From: Chrysomallon squamiferum
Taxonomy: Eukaryota; Mollusca; Gastropoda; Neomphalida; Peltospiridae
NCBI GenBank assembly: GCA_012295275.1
Contig: CM022665.1
Coordinates: 31,816,022-31,880,021 of the forward strand
Direction of reading: 5' to 3'
DNA: 64,000 nucleotides
This document shows positions 14,435 to 29,500 of the stretch, piece after piece. Numbering within the stretch: the first letter of the stretch is position 1; each line of letters begins with the position of its first letter. Under the pieces are notes generated by a model, which was given only the letters and a program-made list of their open reading frames with translations, was not told the origin of the DNA and made no database searches. The position numbers and the translations under genes were made by a program.

Positions 14435-15277
14435 AATCAAAAATTAATTATTTAACCAGTGTTAATTATTTTATTTTATTATAACAGTATTTCAACCAAC
14501 CAAACTAAATTCCTTCCTATTATCCTGAAGAATGGATTCCATATTGTCAGGCAGGTCAACATTAATAAAGTCCATTTACCATTCACTCTGAATGCATTTT
14601 TAAACATTAAAAAAAGATCCTGTCTTGTTAAGGAACAATTCTCAGAAGACTATATTCAGAAACCATTTCACATTACTATTTTATTTAATAAACAGTTTAC
14701 TTTACTCCAATCATTTCCACTGAAAATAATACATTCCAAACACTACAGAAAATTCTTATCAACACTGATTTAAATTCTGTATTCAAACTCTCATGCAATT
14801 TCAGTAACTATAAAAAAAAAATATTATTTTTTTAATCCAGTTTTCATTATTACTTTACCAGTATAGTAATTGAAAAAAGAAATGTTGCAGCATTTTTACA
14901 GTTTCAAGTTAAGTCATTTATTTACTTATAAAACATGAAGTGACTTAAATATGTAACCCAATATAATTCTTTACCTTATTTTGCAATGTTGTGCATCATT
15001 TCCAAGTCATTCTATGTATAAATTATTTAAATTATATTTTAAACAAATATTTTTTTTTATTTTTTTATCACTTAGTATGAATCAACAGCACACTGTGTAA
15101 CAATACAGTGAGTCATAACAGCTAACATTCTCACCTCTGTTGCTGATACCCTGCAGGTGTGAATCATTATTTGATGACAGCTGACTGTCTTCTTCTTTTT
15201 TAAAAAAAAATTCTGACCATTTTCTAATCAATACATATTGCATTAATTACTTTTTTATTGCAGTCACCAATTTGTTT

Positions 15278-15460
15278 CATTATAATATTTGCACGAGGTC
15301 TGTTAAATTCACACATTGTCAACCTTACATTCTACAATTTATTTATTTATTGCATTTACTCATTTTTATCATTATAATATTTATCTGCAGTCTGCTAGTT
15401 TCACACATTTTTAACCTTACATTCTACAATTGATTTATTTATTGCAGTAATTAATTTGCT
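15278..15460. repeat. Tandem duplication, about 92-bp unit
   Basis: The block 'cattataatattt' followed by 'ccttacattctacaatt' and 'atttatttattgca' occurs at 15,278 and 15,370. Two related shorter units built on 'tttatcagatttattattt' follow at about 15,465-15,590. Confidence 0.75.
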
Positions 15461-16585
15461 GCTACATTTATCAGATTTATTATTTGCACTTATTAATTTT
15501 CTCTTATATTCATCTAATTTAATTTATTGTTATATTTATCAAATTTATTATTTACATTAATTAATTTTCTCTTATCTTCAACTAATAAAGGAAACAAAGA
15601 ACAAAAACAAATTGAAAGAGAAAAAAAGAAAGAATTACAATTATCAAATGAATATTAACATATGAATACTTTCTAATATTTCAGATTCCAAAGAACTTGT
15701 GCCAAGATTTGAACTAAGAACATATCTGTTTTTCCACTCTTGATTACATAACCAGTAAAACATTAAAAATAAAATTCTTAATATCAACAGAACCAGTGTT
15801 TTTTCAGATGGTAATTTTACTAAAATATATATCTTTCTACCTGATACTGTATTTTTTTAACCACTCTGGGAGTGTTTATACAAAACACATCAGAATTATC
15901 TGAAACAGTCTTAATGTATTTTCAACTAGAAGGTACATGGAAATGTTCTGGTTTTTACAAGACTACAGAAAAAAATATAAACAGATCACAGTCTGCTGTG
16001 ATGACAATCACAGGACCATGCTGTCTGAAACTTCAGAAGCCTTGTGTAGAACACAGATAAAAAAAAAAATATCCTTACATGAATTACTTAAAATTACAAA
16101 TGTACACTTTTAAAAGGCAGAGGAGCATACTTTTAAAACTGTAGGTTTCTTGTTCACCCTCAAAAAATGAATATTTTGAAACCAGTGAAATGAAAGATTA
16201 GAATTATTATTAGTTTTTACATAATGAATATGCGAGCCAGAGTACAGTAGGTATATACAGATATAACAGGCTCATTTTTTATTTTTTGTTTGCCATTGTT
16301 CTTTATAATGCCCACCCTTGATTATATTAGGTGACACAAAAGAGACAGAGACAAAATAATAATAATAATAACCCTAAAACACACATAACTCAGAAACAAC
16401 ACTGCTTATAGGCTATATAATTTCTATAGCTAATATCTTGACATTTTTAAAAACAGTTACTAAAATACTTATTTATTTCTAGTTAATGTGACAATATGCA
16501 CATCTTCTTACATGGTTATCTTCTGTATAAATCAGTAGAAAAAAAATAATCTGATACATTTTATTGCATCCTAATTTGGTTATCT

Positions 16586-16716
16586 TGCTAAATGTTATGA
16601 AAAAATCTCAAAAGATAAAATGGCCAGATTTCATTACAATGTTCAAATAGAGCTAGCAAGCTGTTATGAAAAATACCAAAAGATAAAATGGACAAATTTC
16701 AGAACAATGTTTAAAC
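16586..16716. repeat. Tandem duplication, about 69-bp unit
   Basis: Two copies of a block with 'gttatgaaaaa', 'caaaagataaaatgg' and 'caatgtt' start around 16,594 and 16,663. Confidence 0.8.
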
Positions 16717-17145
16717 CATAAAAAATTATTCATAATTAGTCTGCAAACAGCAATTTAAAAAAAATAAAAATAAAAATATAAAAATAATCATTGTGAGTGT
16801 AAATGAAATATAACTGTTCAAGGAATAACCCAAAAGGTTTCAGACACCAGGAACATGATTGAAAACAGAGGAAGCTTTGAAAACATGAAAGCAATTCCTA
16901 AGGATCATTAAAGCCATGGAACTGAAATGGAAAAACTATTTGCAGAATGGACGTGTGTGAAATACTAAAGACTCAGCCTGTCATGTTGAAAATAACAAGA
17001 TCTGAAGACCTGTCAGCAATGAAAAACAAATCATATTGTGTGTAAATAATCACAGCCATTATGACAAGCTACACCTGTTTTGGAACACAATGGCAGTCAT
17101 AACCCAAAGCAGCATGCCATTGTCTTTGATTAACTGGCCAAAATG

Positions 17146-17185
17146 GCTCCCATCACCTGGGAGCGATTAACCCATTTAGGGTTAA
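17146..17185. other. Two adjacent perfect short hairpins
   Basis: GCTCCC (17,146-17,151) pairs with GGGAGC (17,159-17,164) across a 7-nt loop. Two bases later TTAACCC (17,167-17,173) pairs with GGGTTAA (17,179-17,185) across a 5-nt loop. They sit in a less AT-rich island (about 16,800-17,280) of the giant intron. Function is unknown. Confidence 0.6.
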
Positions 17186-17916
17186 AGACCAGGCTATTTG
17201 TTAAAGCATCTGGTCAGCTGTGGTTTCAGACAGCATAAAAGTGGAGAAATATTCTGAACTGAAACAGAGAACTGGAATACCTAGAGTCATATAAATAGCT
17301 GCCAAAAGATAGATAACTAAAATTTCTTATTATATCATGATTTTTACTGATTTCTTTTTTCAAAGAATATCAAATATTTTAATAATTTCTTTTAATGTCA
17401 ATTGATCCTACTGTAATACATTTTGTATGATAATTTCAGTTGTAATCTAGGTGTTACCAGTTAACCAATTACTTTACTTAGTAACTGTTTTAGAAGATTA
17501 TTGTTGTTAAAATTAATGCCCAGTGTACAGAATTTTTATTCCATGTAACACCTTCATGTATTTAGCAATCAATTCATATGATTAAGTATGATTCCTTGCT
17601 TTGACTTTATAAGATTAACTATTACAGAACCTTTGTCAATAAAACTTAAAGATTCCAGTCTTGAGAATCAGAAAGCATAATAAAAAGAAATGTTATTCAC
17701 ACAGTACAGATCAAAATAACTTTTTCTGGTAATGGAAGTTCAGAACAGGAAGAAAAGGAAATAATGAAGACAATGAATAGAGAATTAATGTCTTCTGGTA
17801 AAATATGTATTCACTTGTATACTATTTGTTTTGCTACAATTCCACCTGACAGGAATAATATCAGTCACCATCATATGTTCATTCAGTTTCTTTAAGCATT
17901 ATACAAATACAGATAT

Positions 17917-17919
<3 letters not shown>

Positions 17920-17959
<40 letters not shown>
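17920..17959. repeat. (CA)n microsatellite with CATA-rich flank
   Basis: A pure CA tract followed to about 18,095 by degenerate acacatacat sequence. The minus-strand Cys/Val-rich open frames here are repeat products. Confidence 0.95.
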
Positions 17960-17961
<2 letters not shown>

Positions 17962-18344
17962 TAGGCATATACATACATATACACACATGCACACACATAT
18001 ACATACATAAAAATGCATTTGTACAGACATTTATGCATGCATGCAAACACACACATGCACATACACTCACAAATGCACATACATACACATACACAGATGG
18101 CTATAGCTTGATAATTAGTGAAGAGGTCTGAGGTTTTGTTGACCAAATGATCATCCTTCTTTATACAGCATGTGAATGGTTTATCAAAGGTTTTCCTATC
18201 TACAAGAACATGCTAATTGATAAGACTAGCCAGAGAGTTCAAATTTTCTCTTTCATATAATCATTATATAAAAAAAATCATATATCCCTTACCTAAAAAC
18301 TATTAATAATATAACAAGTTGTCATTAAACAAACATTCATTCAT

Positions 18345-18345
<1 letters not shown>

Positions 18346-18373
<28 letters not shown>
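18346..18373. repeat. (CA)n microsatellite
   Basis: A pure CA tract of 28 nt. Confidence 0.95.
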
Positions 18374-18375
<2 letters not shown>

Positions 18376-18854
18376 ATAATATATCTGAGTGTTAATAAAC
18401 ATTTAGTTAACTGTTAATTCTGTCATAAACCATACAGAAGTCATAATTATTACTTCAACACAGGACTTTCTCCTAATCTTTTCAAGACTGAAATAAATAT
18501 TTCAGTGTCAGAATGAACTTCTCAACTTTAAAAGATTTCTATCAGTCAGTTTTACAACCTCAGTGCTTTATTTTAGTACACAAGGCATGATGTTTGATGT
18601 TTAATATTACCAACATCAGTAAGAACCAGGTGTCTTTGGGAATTCTTCATCTCCACATTTAGAGAGAGTAATAAGCTGATTGTCCTATCTCTAAACTGTT
18701 ACATGAAATTTAGTCCACCATCATGTAATGCTATTATCTGGGGGCATCTTAAGTTCAGAGAATAAGCTAGATAAAAATAATCCACTTAGAGCTTTCTGTC
18801 ACAGATGAGAGGAGAGATATGAGATCTGTACATTTTGAAACAGCCACATACACA

Positions 18855-18905
18855 GTGGGCTAGAGGATCAATTCCCAACAGTGAATCCCTGTGGGATTTT
18901 TAGAT
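18855..18905 (+). mobile_element. Possible SINE head fragment
   Basis: It contains 'gaggatcaattcccaacagtg' followed by 'ccctgtgggattttt', which resembles the B-box block of the SINE. It is short and diverged. Confidence 0.25.
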
Positions 18906-21900
18906 ATCTAGTACAAGTATGTTAATGCAATGTCAAAAGGTCACCAAATCTGTTTCAGGAAAATTCTATGTACATGTACAGACTAGTTTTTATATGTTGT
19001 TGAAGAAATGTAATAAACTGCTGTTAATCATTTCCAAAGCTTCTTTTTAACATATGTATTAAATATTTTTTATCCAAATTTCCATGCTTTCACTTTATAA
19101 AACAACTAAGTACAAATGTGGATTTTTGATAATAATAATAATTACAAATACAATAACAGAAGTATTAGTAATAATAATATCTTATCTGCAGGTTGTGTCT
19201 TTTATAAAGTAGCTGACTTATTATAAATTTTAGATATTAACTGATATTACAAAGACATCTCAAAGTAAAAAGAAACAAGGAGATTAAATTTTAAATGAGT
19301 TATAAAAGTTATAAAAATAAGTACTGAGACTGGAGTCCCATCATAATATGAGCACACAGACATACAAACACACAGACAAAGCTATAGATACACTATACAA
19401 TACAAACACTTCCAACCATCTAGCTCACTGACATCACACAAAAAGCAAAAATATACAAACCAAGTAATTTTCCTTCCACTCTGAGAATGAATAATCGTAA
19501 AGCAGCTCAAAATCAGCTTTTTCACACATTTTGTTCTGTTACAGTTAAACCAACTGATAAAAAAAAAAAGATCATAAAACCCTTAAAAAGCCATGTAAAA
19601 ATCTTGTAAATATTTCACTTGTCCTCCATTATCAATCCTTTTTCATGTATTCATCTGTTCCGTTTATCAAACACAAAGAAAAAAACTAGAGATCTTGAAC
19701 AAGGTTCTATAATAGTAAGGAAATAACTCCTTTGAAATCTGACAGAAGTTTTAAAAAATGAAGCATAAAATACAGTTCCAAAATGCAGCAGAAAAGGTGT
19801 TCAGTTCTGTTCTGTATATAATCTATTCAGATAAAAACCTGTATACAGAAGCCTCAAAATATGATGAGTTGAAAAATAATCCCCAAAAATGCAATAAGCT
19901 CACTCAGAGATGTATGTCTGACCTATAGTGATATGGAATGAAATTGGTCTGCATATCTGACACACAGATGGCACCCACAGAGAAGAGCTATACAGGGGAG
20001 AACAACTCTGGCAGATGTCTACATTAGAAAATCATATTTATGAACTCAAAGAGAGCTTGGAGTGAAAGATGCATGTTCTCACCACAGCCAGACATACACA
20101 TCCACACAATATAATGCCTCAGTTCCTTTTGGTTTATGTCTTGGTATGGATATTGACTCAATGGTGTTGCAAAAACATAAGCTCATGAAAACAGTTGATC
20201 ATGTAGAAGAATTCTGTTTAATACAGGCTGTGGAAGAAAGTGAAAAAAAATCTCTGTGAGACCCTTTAACAGAAGGGGGTTCTGGTTAGAGACTGAATCT
20301 CCTGATAGTCTTACACAGATGGCAACAAAGAAGACTGTGATATCAGGCAATGCTGAAAGTGCAATGAGCCGCACAGGTTTGATTGAGTACTTTGCCCATT
20401 ATCATTCCCTTCGTTAAGATATTGTGGTGATAACACAAAGCAGTCTGTCATGAGATAGGACTCATCAAGAATAACATTCACTCATAACAGATATAAACAC
20501 ATCAACTAAAAATCTCTCACTTCTTTAATCAGTTCTTTTTTTCTTTCACTTTATTTTTTGAAAATATATCGTGAGCTGACTGTATAGTGTTAATTTTTCA
20601 CTTTGCTCATCTCTTCTTTCAACAAAAACTTCAACATTTAGATAATGCTATCCTATGCACCTGGCAAATCAGCTTATCATCAAAGATAACTTTTTGACAC
20701 AACTTTCTTATCTCATAGACTGGAGAGTGTCAGATGGATTTTTGTATGCTTTTTATTTATCTCTCTTCAAGACAATAAGTACATTTCATTTCCCATCCTC
20801 TAAAACACAAGAACTTCGTATAAACCAATCAACACTTTTTGTAATTTTTCTACTTCTTTTGCTGTACTTTTTCCTTTTCTTCCTTGTTTTTAAATTACAA
20901 ATACATATTCTTCTCATTCAGTGATCTATGTCATATTTTGAAATTTACAAATAAACACATCAACTTTTATAATTTAAATCCTTTTAAGATGCAAATAAAC
21001 TAAGCTAGAACAAATATCCAATTTTGTTTTACCAGACATAAATCATCAGTGATAATTTCAAAAACATAGTGACTATTATGATGTCAATCTCGGATGATTA
21101 AAAAAAACAGTAATTGGTTTGTCCACACAACTTGTTGTATAAGGTACTGGTACAAAACACTTTGAAATTAACTGATGCAAATAGTTGCTGTCCAAACAAA
21201 ATATTTATGCTTTATCTGAGTCTCTTCAAAACCATCAGAAGTAAACCAAGCAGACTTTATCTTACATCAGATTGTGGAAAAACATCAGTTGGAATTCAAT
21301 TCAACTCATTGAGGTGTCTTTGGTTTTCGTTCATTTTTTTTCTTCTTCTTTATAAGATAGATTGAACATGATTCTGTGGTTGAAGATTTACTACTGCCAG
21401 ATACTAATGAAAGTGTGTTGATAGCATTCTTATCAATATAGCTGATTTTGGGGGAGTTTGGTGTGTTTTTTTAAGCAGTTACACTTACAATAAAAATAAA
21501 AAAAAAAACTTTAAAAAAAAGAACTATGTTTTTTTTTCCAAACTGATAAAAAAACCCACAAAGAATAAAAGAAAAAAACTCTTACAACTTTGCCTATGAT
21601 TAAGTGCTTCACAGTTCCATTTATTTTTTTTATTTTTTAAATCACGTTTGGAACCTTTCCAGTTTACTTGGTACTTGTTGTTTTTCTCTCACCTCAGTTA
21701 AATAAATCTATATAATGTAAAGCCAGTAAATCTGTAAATGAAATAAAAATGTTTTCTGTGTTCCTTCATGTGAAGATCACTTAGTAAAAATTTTAACAAG
21801 AATTAGTCACAGCAGGAACAAATTTGCCACTGAATCAGCAAACTTCATCAATGTGGATTACAGGTACAGATGTAATTTTGTAAACAACTTCAACAACATT

Positions 21901-24900
21901 TGCAGCAACACAACATCTGTCAGCCTAAATGTGGATCCCTGTCTTTTTTGTCTTCAGCAAGAAAACCTATCCAGTTTCATAACTGGGGCTTTTTCTCTTT
22001 TATTGCTCCAAATGTGTTGTTACACCTGCAAACAGCTGTATTTAGTGCAAGTATAAGTCTTATCTTTTGGGGTAAAAAAAAAGAGACAAGATGCCTGGTC
22101 CCTGGCGATTTGCTCTGCCAGGTAATAATGTAGCGAATGTCAAACACATTATTTGAAATCTGTCAAATATCTTCCATGTGCTGCATTCTCATTGATGTTA
22201 TCAAAAGGTTACAAGTGTGATTAAATGTATTAGTGATAATTTTTCACAAAAGTGGCTAAACAGCTTCTCTGTGTTAGTCAAAAATACTGACAATAACTGA
22301 TAAACATCGTAGTTTACTCTGCAGCTTTAGCTAGACTTATTAAATGATAAATTGTGTCTTTTGATTATTTGAAGAAATGTATGCAGGTATTTTACATGAT
22401 TCATTTCTTTTAACTTTCAACTAAAAAAAAGTATGTATAAAGAAAATGTTTTCTTTGTTTTCTTTTTCTTTCACTTCTTTCTGGGGGTTTTCAAAATTTT
22501 ACTCAAGAGGACTTAAAGTTTTACGTGAAGATTTGTCATATGATCCTCTCTGTCAATACTTTAAGTCAAGCCTTGTTGAACAAACAGCAGTCATGTGAAA
22601 ATGTTTTGAAATTAAATCCCATTTCTTCACAGTTTCTGTGTTTCTCTCAATATTCCTAGAGATCTCACAAGGATAAGAAAATATCTGTCTTTAACCAGAC
22701 ACACTTCACTTTAACATGACAGATAAGCAGAAAAGTTTATGCATTTAAATTCAAAATGTTCCTCTTCTTTATTGCAAATGACTGTTCATAAAAAATAATA
22801 ATAATCTGATTAAAAGTTTTTATGACTGCTTGTTTACAAGTTTATTTTGTGGTTAAGCACTTGAATGATAACATCAACAATATCACAAGTGTTTTGACCA
22901 CATGCTTTTCAGAGTTCATACACTTAGTATCATCTATTGATCAGATTTTAACACAAACATTAACAGCTTACCCTTCCTCTTACATTTACAATACCAACAA
23001 CTCTTTCAAGCACAGAAGATTATGGATTTTTATAAGCTTAATCAATTAGAAAAGGTCCTGAAGCTGAATTCTTGACACTTTGGCCACTTCCAGATATTCC
23101 AAACCATCAAGGATCAAAATGCCAAACCAATGTCTTCCAGCAATGCAATACTAGAACACAATCCTATCAATCCCACTCAAAGGTTAGCATGGGTCTTTCT
23201 GTCAGATATTACTGGGAGGCACTGTATTCCATATGAAGAACACATGTCATAAACTTTGTGTAAAATATTTTTTTTTTTTAAATGATTAAATAAAATATTT
23301 TTTATTCTGTTTGCTGAAATCCTGCTATCACAAATATTTAAAGATCAGTGTCAACAACTTGTACATTAAAACTGTCAACCAGAAAAGCCTGGAGCAAGCA
23401 CATACACACATTTCATGATTTATTAGAGTTATGATCAAGGACATCTGTCACACAACATTCTGAATAGAAAAAATATATATTTTATCAAATATAATTAGTT
23501 TATGGTCAGTCACATCTGGATAATATTGTGAACCATAATCATCTTGTTTTTGTATAAAATTAAAGTCGAATTTGAAAACAGCATAATAAAATAATACATA
23601 ATACATATAATAATAATAATAATAATAAATAAATAAATAAAATATTATCACAACACATGTCAAAACAAATGGTCACTTATGCCTCAGAAAAATACTCGTA
23701 CAAGTGTAGAAAGAATTTTTTTTAAATAAACAGACTGATGAAGGGATAAAGGAAGACTATGATTGGTATGAAGAGTCATTAGATAAAGGATGAATGAAGA
23801 AAAATCTTATTAATAGAGATAGTAAGGACATAATTAATACCATTTCCCCTCAACTGATATTAAATCTTGTAACACACGATTACTCTGTATAGAATCACAT
23901 AACACATGCCCAGCAATCAATACACACAAAAATTGACAACAGAATAACCAAGAGTATGAAACAATCATATCAGCTTAATGCATATTCATGTCCATCCAAA
24001 CGTAGCTGAATGCCCAAACACAGTGATTGTTTTTCAGTGTGTTCTGTCATCTGTGGCAAACTAGTAATTGTTGCCTATCATTTCATATTCAATGTTGGAT
24101 CATGGTAGGCTTTTGTTGAACCGTCATTATGGGTGACTGTGGGATTTTCCTTGGATGAAAATATCAGTATAAGATCAATGAGCCTGTGTGTATACAAGAT
24201 AAACATGATCAAGTGTGGTTTAATTTAGCTATCATTCTAATATTTTCAATTTTGGATTCTTAAAGAGGTAAAAATGCAACAATATTGGGGAAAAAAAAGA
24301 AAAAAGAATACAATAAAATAAATATATTAATATTGGTACATAAAAAACCCAAAGAAATTGGAAGAAAGAAAAAAGAAACCACAAAAAGTCTATGCTCCAG
24401 TCCAAATCTTGGTATTTTTAAATTTCATTTTTATAATATTTGAAAACAACTATTTTTGATACAATAAAGTAACAGATAAAGCTGCTCACAACTTTTTTAA
24501 CATCAAAAAAAATATATTTTTACAAATGAAAAGAAAAAACTGAAGAAAAAAAACATTAGAAATTACAGTCAATTCCTCAACTGTGTTACAGAAAAACTAA
24601 TGTATTTCTTTACTGCTGTAAGTTCCTCCACTAATATAAAAGCACCTGCCAAGTGTGGAATCTCAAAGCCAACACAACCTGCAAATGATCCTTTCCACAG
24701 AAATAATCTGTAACATGTCTCTCTGACAAAAACCTCTCTCTCTTTCTCTCTCTTTTTTTTGACCCTTCAAATATTTTCTAATTCTCAAGTGTTGTTTAGA
24801 AAACAAAAAGGCAAGTGTTTGAAACCTCCATGCATGTTAAAACTCAAAGCATTTTACCTACCACAGAATCTGTTCAACTAGACATCCTTCAAGTTTAAAA

Positions 24901-25769
24901 TTCTTATCCGATTTGGTCCAAACACAAAAGTGACATCTTTTACAAGACCCTTCTACAAATTATTTATCATTTCAACAAATGTTTTCTGTCTGGATCTTAA
25001 CTAGAAGAAAGTTAAATTGCTGAAAGAACTGCCGTGAATAAATAAAACAAATGGGTGTGTTATATTTATTTCAGCAAGCAAGCATCATTTTGATTAATCA
25101 TTATGTTTGTGTTATACAACATAAAACAGTGATTCTTGGCAAAATTCTCACACAAATGGTAACACAAGGAGGTGTGGGATGTGTTTTTGCATCAATTGTT
25201 TCACACAATGAAAGCTGTGTGACTTCTGTGGTTTTTATATGACTTAATGAATAAAATATTTCAGTAAGAATATTTACAATCCTGATTTAATTATTTCACA
25301 GTCAAGTGGCGCATACCAAAAGTAATGTGAGTATCCTTATTGATTATGTTAATAGGAAACATTCAAATGTATGTCCATGCTCCAGGTCTGCCCATAAAAG
25401 CTAAACAATATCCAACTGATTCATGAAATTCTTGAATGTGAGAAAAGAAAAAAACAAACAAAAAAAAACACCAATAAATATAGAAAGCATGAATTAAATA
25501 GAACGGTATGTAACATAGTTGAAAAAGGATCCCTTTATTTAAAACACATTATAAATTATTAATAATAATAATTTAATTAATTAATCCTTAACAAAACCTA
25601 ACAATTTTAATATATTTAAGTACCAAACATAGAAGGTAATCAAAGATTGCAATCTCTGTACTAGTTTACTGATCTGCAGCAAAGAATCTTTTATTAGCAC
25701 TTTTCCATAGTCAGGAAAAGAAGCAGAAGCAGCAGAAGCAGTAGTAGCAGTAGTAGTAGTACTAGTAGT

Positions 25770-25770
25770 A

Positions 25771-25823
<53 letters not shown>
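25770..25823. repeat. (AAT)n microsatellite with AGT/AGC flank
   Basis: About 54 nt of AAT repeats follow a short GTA/AGC trinucleotide run. The minus-strand Ile-, Leu- or Thr-rich open frames spanning it are artefacts of the triplet repeat. Confidence 0.95.
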
Positions 25824-25824
<1 letters not shown>

Positions 25825-26136
25825 GTAATAATGAATAATATAAAAATATTTTGCAAGACATTCTTATAATGTATATTATATAATAATCTGTATTCCAAGA
25901 CAGCACATACCATAGCTTTTGATCTAATCTCATAGAAAAGTGGATGTAACCAAAACAAAAATTGATTCAAGTATGATTAAAAAGGAAAGGATAGATGTAC
26001 TTTAATAGTTTTGTTTTTTCTTCTTCTGCTTTTTGTGTGTTATTTTTTGTTAAGATAATTAGTTATAGAAGTCCCAAAGGTTGAACAAATTCTTGGACAA
26101 TCATTTTGATATCAGTCTTCTGATGTTAAACATAGA

Positions 26137-26169
<33 letters not shown>

Positions 26170-26498
26170 AATTAAGATATTACATGATAAATATGCCCAA
26201 AATATGAACAAAATAGTCTCTGTTATTAAACCAAACACCACTGCTGGAAAAGGGATTTGTCACTCAAGTGTTTTAAAACAAATGTCAGGCAGTGTATGTG
26301 CATTTCTGTTGCACTAGTTTCAATAAATAATGGTTTTAAAACAAATTTACTTCTCTGTTTCAAAAATTCCACTTTCAAATACTTTAAGACTATACACATA
26401 GACACACACACAAAATTGTTTCATTATCATTTTTTCTCCCTCTCTCTCCAATTATCTCTCACATACTCTCTTATTCCTTAAGTTTCTGTTGCCTCAGA

Positions 26499-26532
<34 letters not shown>

Positions 26533-29500
26533 TGTACACACACACATATATATATTAAAAACAACAATGAAAATAAAAATTACTGGTGAGGAATATTTCA
26601 TAACAGAATCTACAAAGGACAATAAAATACTCACAGAAAAGACAAAACATCAGAACTCAATTCCCAAATCACAACAACAAAAAGTAACTCAAGAGTTACA
26701 CAAACACAGATTAACAATATTCTCAGTTCCTATGCACCGAGATGAAATAACTGGCCATAATCCATGAGAATGGCAATGAAAATTACCATGAGGATGGCCT
26801 GAGATCGATACTGTGCATGGATATTGATAACCTCAAGTGTTAGACTACTCTGACAAAATCCCATTGGAAATATTTATCACTGCAATTTTGAAATGAAAAG
26901 CTCACACCCACATACTGAATACATGCATGTTGTGTAAGTATATTAAATGGCAAATGCTTATCTCTTCATGCATTCAGAATCAAATGCTATTTACAACAGT
27001 TACTGATGTGGAAAGCTACTTAACTTTTGGAAGTTATTTTCATTTTTTTTTACAGAAAAAAAAAAAGAAAAAAGAAGAAGAAATGTTGGCAGCTTTTCCT
27101 GTCAAAACAAAATATTTTTCCTAAATAATAATGCACTTAAAGATTTCTGTCTCATTAGCATCACAAGTTCTTTCAGTTGAAAAGATGTGGAATTTCTTTT
27201 TATACTGTTTAAATTGTTAGTTGGTAAAGGCAATCAGTCACTAACATATTCTCAAACAAAATTCTGGACTATGCATGAGCAGATAGTGGTTCTTTCTACA
27301 GTAAATAATGGTTTTAAGAAATTCATCATTTGACTTACTTTTTTCATTAGTGCAGCTAATACCTTTTTTTTTTTTTTTTAAATCAATGTTTAAATTTTTA
27401 TCTTATAATTTAATCTAATCTGAATTTATTCTTCATATAACTGAAGCGAGATCCATTATGATTATTTCTATTTTCAACCATTAGCCTTAAAACAGAAACA
27501 GTGCAAATGAAACTAATCATTATCTAAATTCTAAAACTAACAAGATATCTCTTTCAAAAGATATAAACTTTTCCAGTTATGTTCATGGCATATCTTGATT
27601 ATATATAAATGGAAATCAAAGTGCATTTAACTTTCAGCAGACAAACAATAAAGTTTAAAGTATTTTAAAATGGCTGTAAAAAAAACAACTCAATGCAGAA
27701 TGTTACAGGCATTTATGGACAATACAAACTTAATGAGGCTTAATTACACTGCAGGCCACCACCTGCTGCATTCTGTAAGAACAGTGTTTTTAAAAACACC
27801 TGCAAAACACACTGCACTCCAACAAACCTGGAACAAAAAATTGTTAGTCCTATCAAAGAATATAAAGCAGAAATCAAAGTCTATGGTAACGACAAACCCC
27901 CATAAATCAAGTGCATAAAAAGTGATGCAGTTTCACAACATTGGCAATAAAAAAATAAAAATAAATAAATACATGTGGAGTCAATAATAAGAAAAATCTC
28001 ACAATATGTGAACACATGTTTGTGATAGAGTTTCAACTGCTTTAACCTTTACTTAAGACAACCTTGATTTTCCATTGGCAGAACTCAAACTGTTTTTATG
28101 TATGGGAAGAAAACATGAAGCTTAAACCTTGTAGTAAAAGAAAGTTTATTAAATAAAAAGAAAAACACATCAGAAGCAGATTTTTTTAATTAAAAGAGTA
28201 ATTAATGGATTTGTTGGCATTATTGTTACAGTTTTTTTGTTCTTGTGTTTTCTTCATCTGTTTGTGCCTGAATGTATGTGGATGCATCTGTATCTTTTTG
28301 AATGCATACAATATTTTTATGTATGTATGCATGTAATTAAAATGGCCCAATTATGGATAGTACAAATGTACATACAAATTTATTAAAAACTTTTATAATT
28401 AGTAACAGCTGTTCTGTAATGGATTGCAGATTCTACTGAATCACAGGTGTCAATCATTGAGCTATCAAACACATTACTGACACATATCAACAGCTGATAA
28501 TTAAGAATATACACTGGCTATTTGTAAAAAAGTTTAAAATTTACATGTTTCTAAAAATGTTTACATATCCTCAAAAAGTAAATTGAAAGATCCTGATTAG
28601 CAATCAAGCCAGTATTTGTTCCTTTTTATTTTATATAAATTTTAAAAATTAGCAATGAAGGAAGTGTAAAGTTAATTTTCTTGTTGTGGTTATTCTGATG
28701 TGTGTGTATAGGATACCAACAATCAACATGATCAATCATTATCATCATAATCATCAACATCATCATCATTATTATTATTATTACCACCATCATCATTATC
28801 ATTACTGTTATTATTACAGTTCTTTAAATATGAAAATACACTTTTCTATTCTTTAAAAATGTTGTGATATAATTTACAGTCATGTAACACTTCTGACAGA
28901 AATGTTACTGCACATACACACAGTACATTTTCCTAACCAGACTACATTTATTTAAACTGTCCAAACAACTGTAAAAGATACCAAACCAAACCTTGAAGGT
29001 GTCTACCATAAATTAATTCTGCTCTGGTGCACAAAAAGATCTGACACTGACAAGATGACAAGAGGCTATCACCTACTGACCACACATACCTTACCATCAC
29101 ATACTTTTAACAAAAACCTGTACATGAAGCATTTGCAAGACAAAACAACTGATGCTTCAGTTGCATTCTGACCATTTTCACAGGTAAAACAGTACACATA
29201 CTGGCAATATACACGATTCTGCCATGCAATCACTTAGAATCATAAATGCCATTGGAAATCCCAATAAAGATTAACTTTGTAAAAGATTCTTTTTACCATG
29301 TGGTAGAGATGGCCAGTAAGTACAGCCATATATTTTATGTGTGCAGATAACAAATCTGGTGACTGTAGGTTTTAGATCAGATTTCTTGTGCTGAGTTTAA
29401 CACGACTTGAGGATCAACACTCCTCAGTGGTAAACCAAGCTATTTTCTTGATGTAGCTGGTGTTCCATTATTTTATCAAACAATACGATTTTACTTCTTT

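Noticed and set aside
25581-25970. 129-codon minus-strand open frame rich in Ile and Thr
   Set aside because: Its core is an AAT microsatellite and the flanks show no domain.
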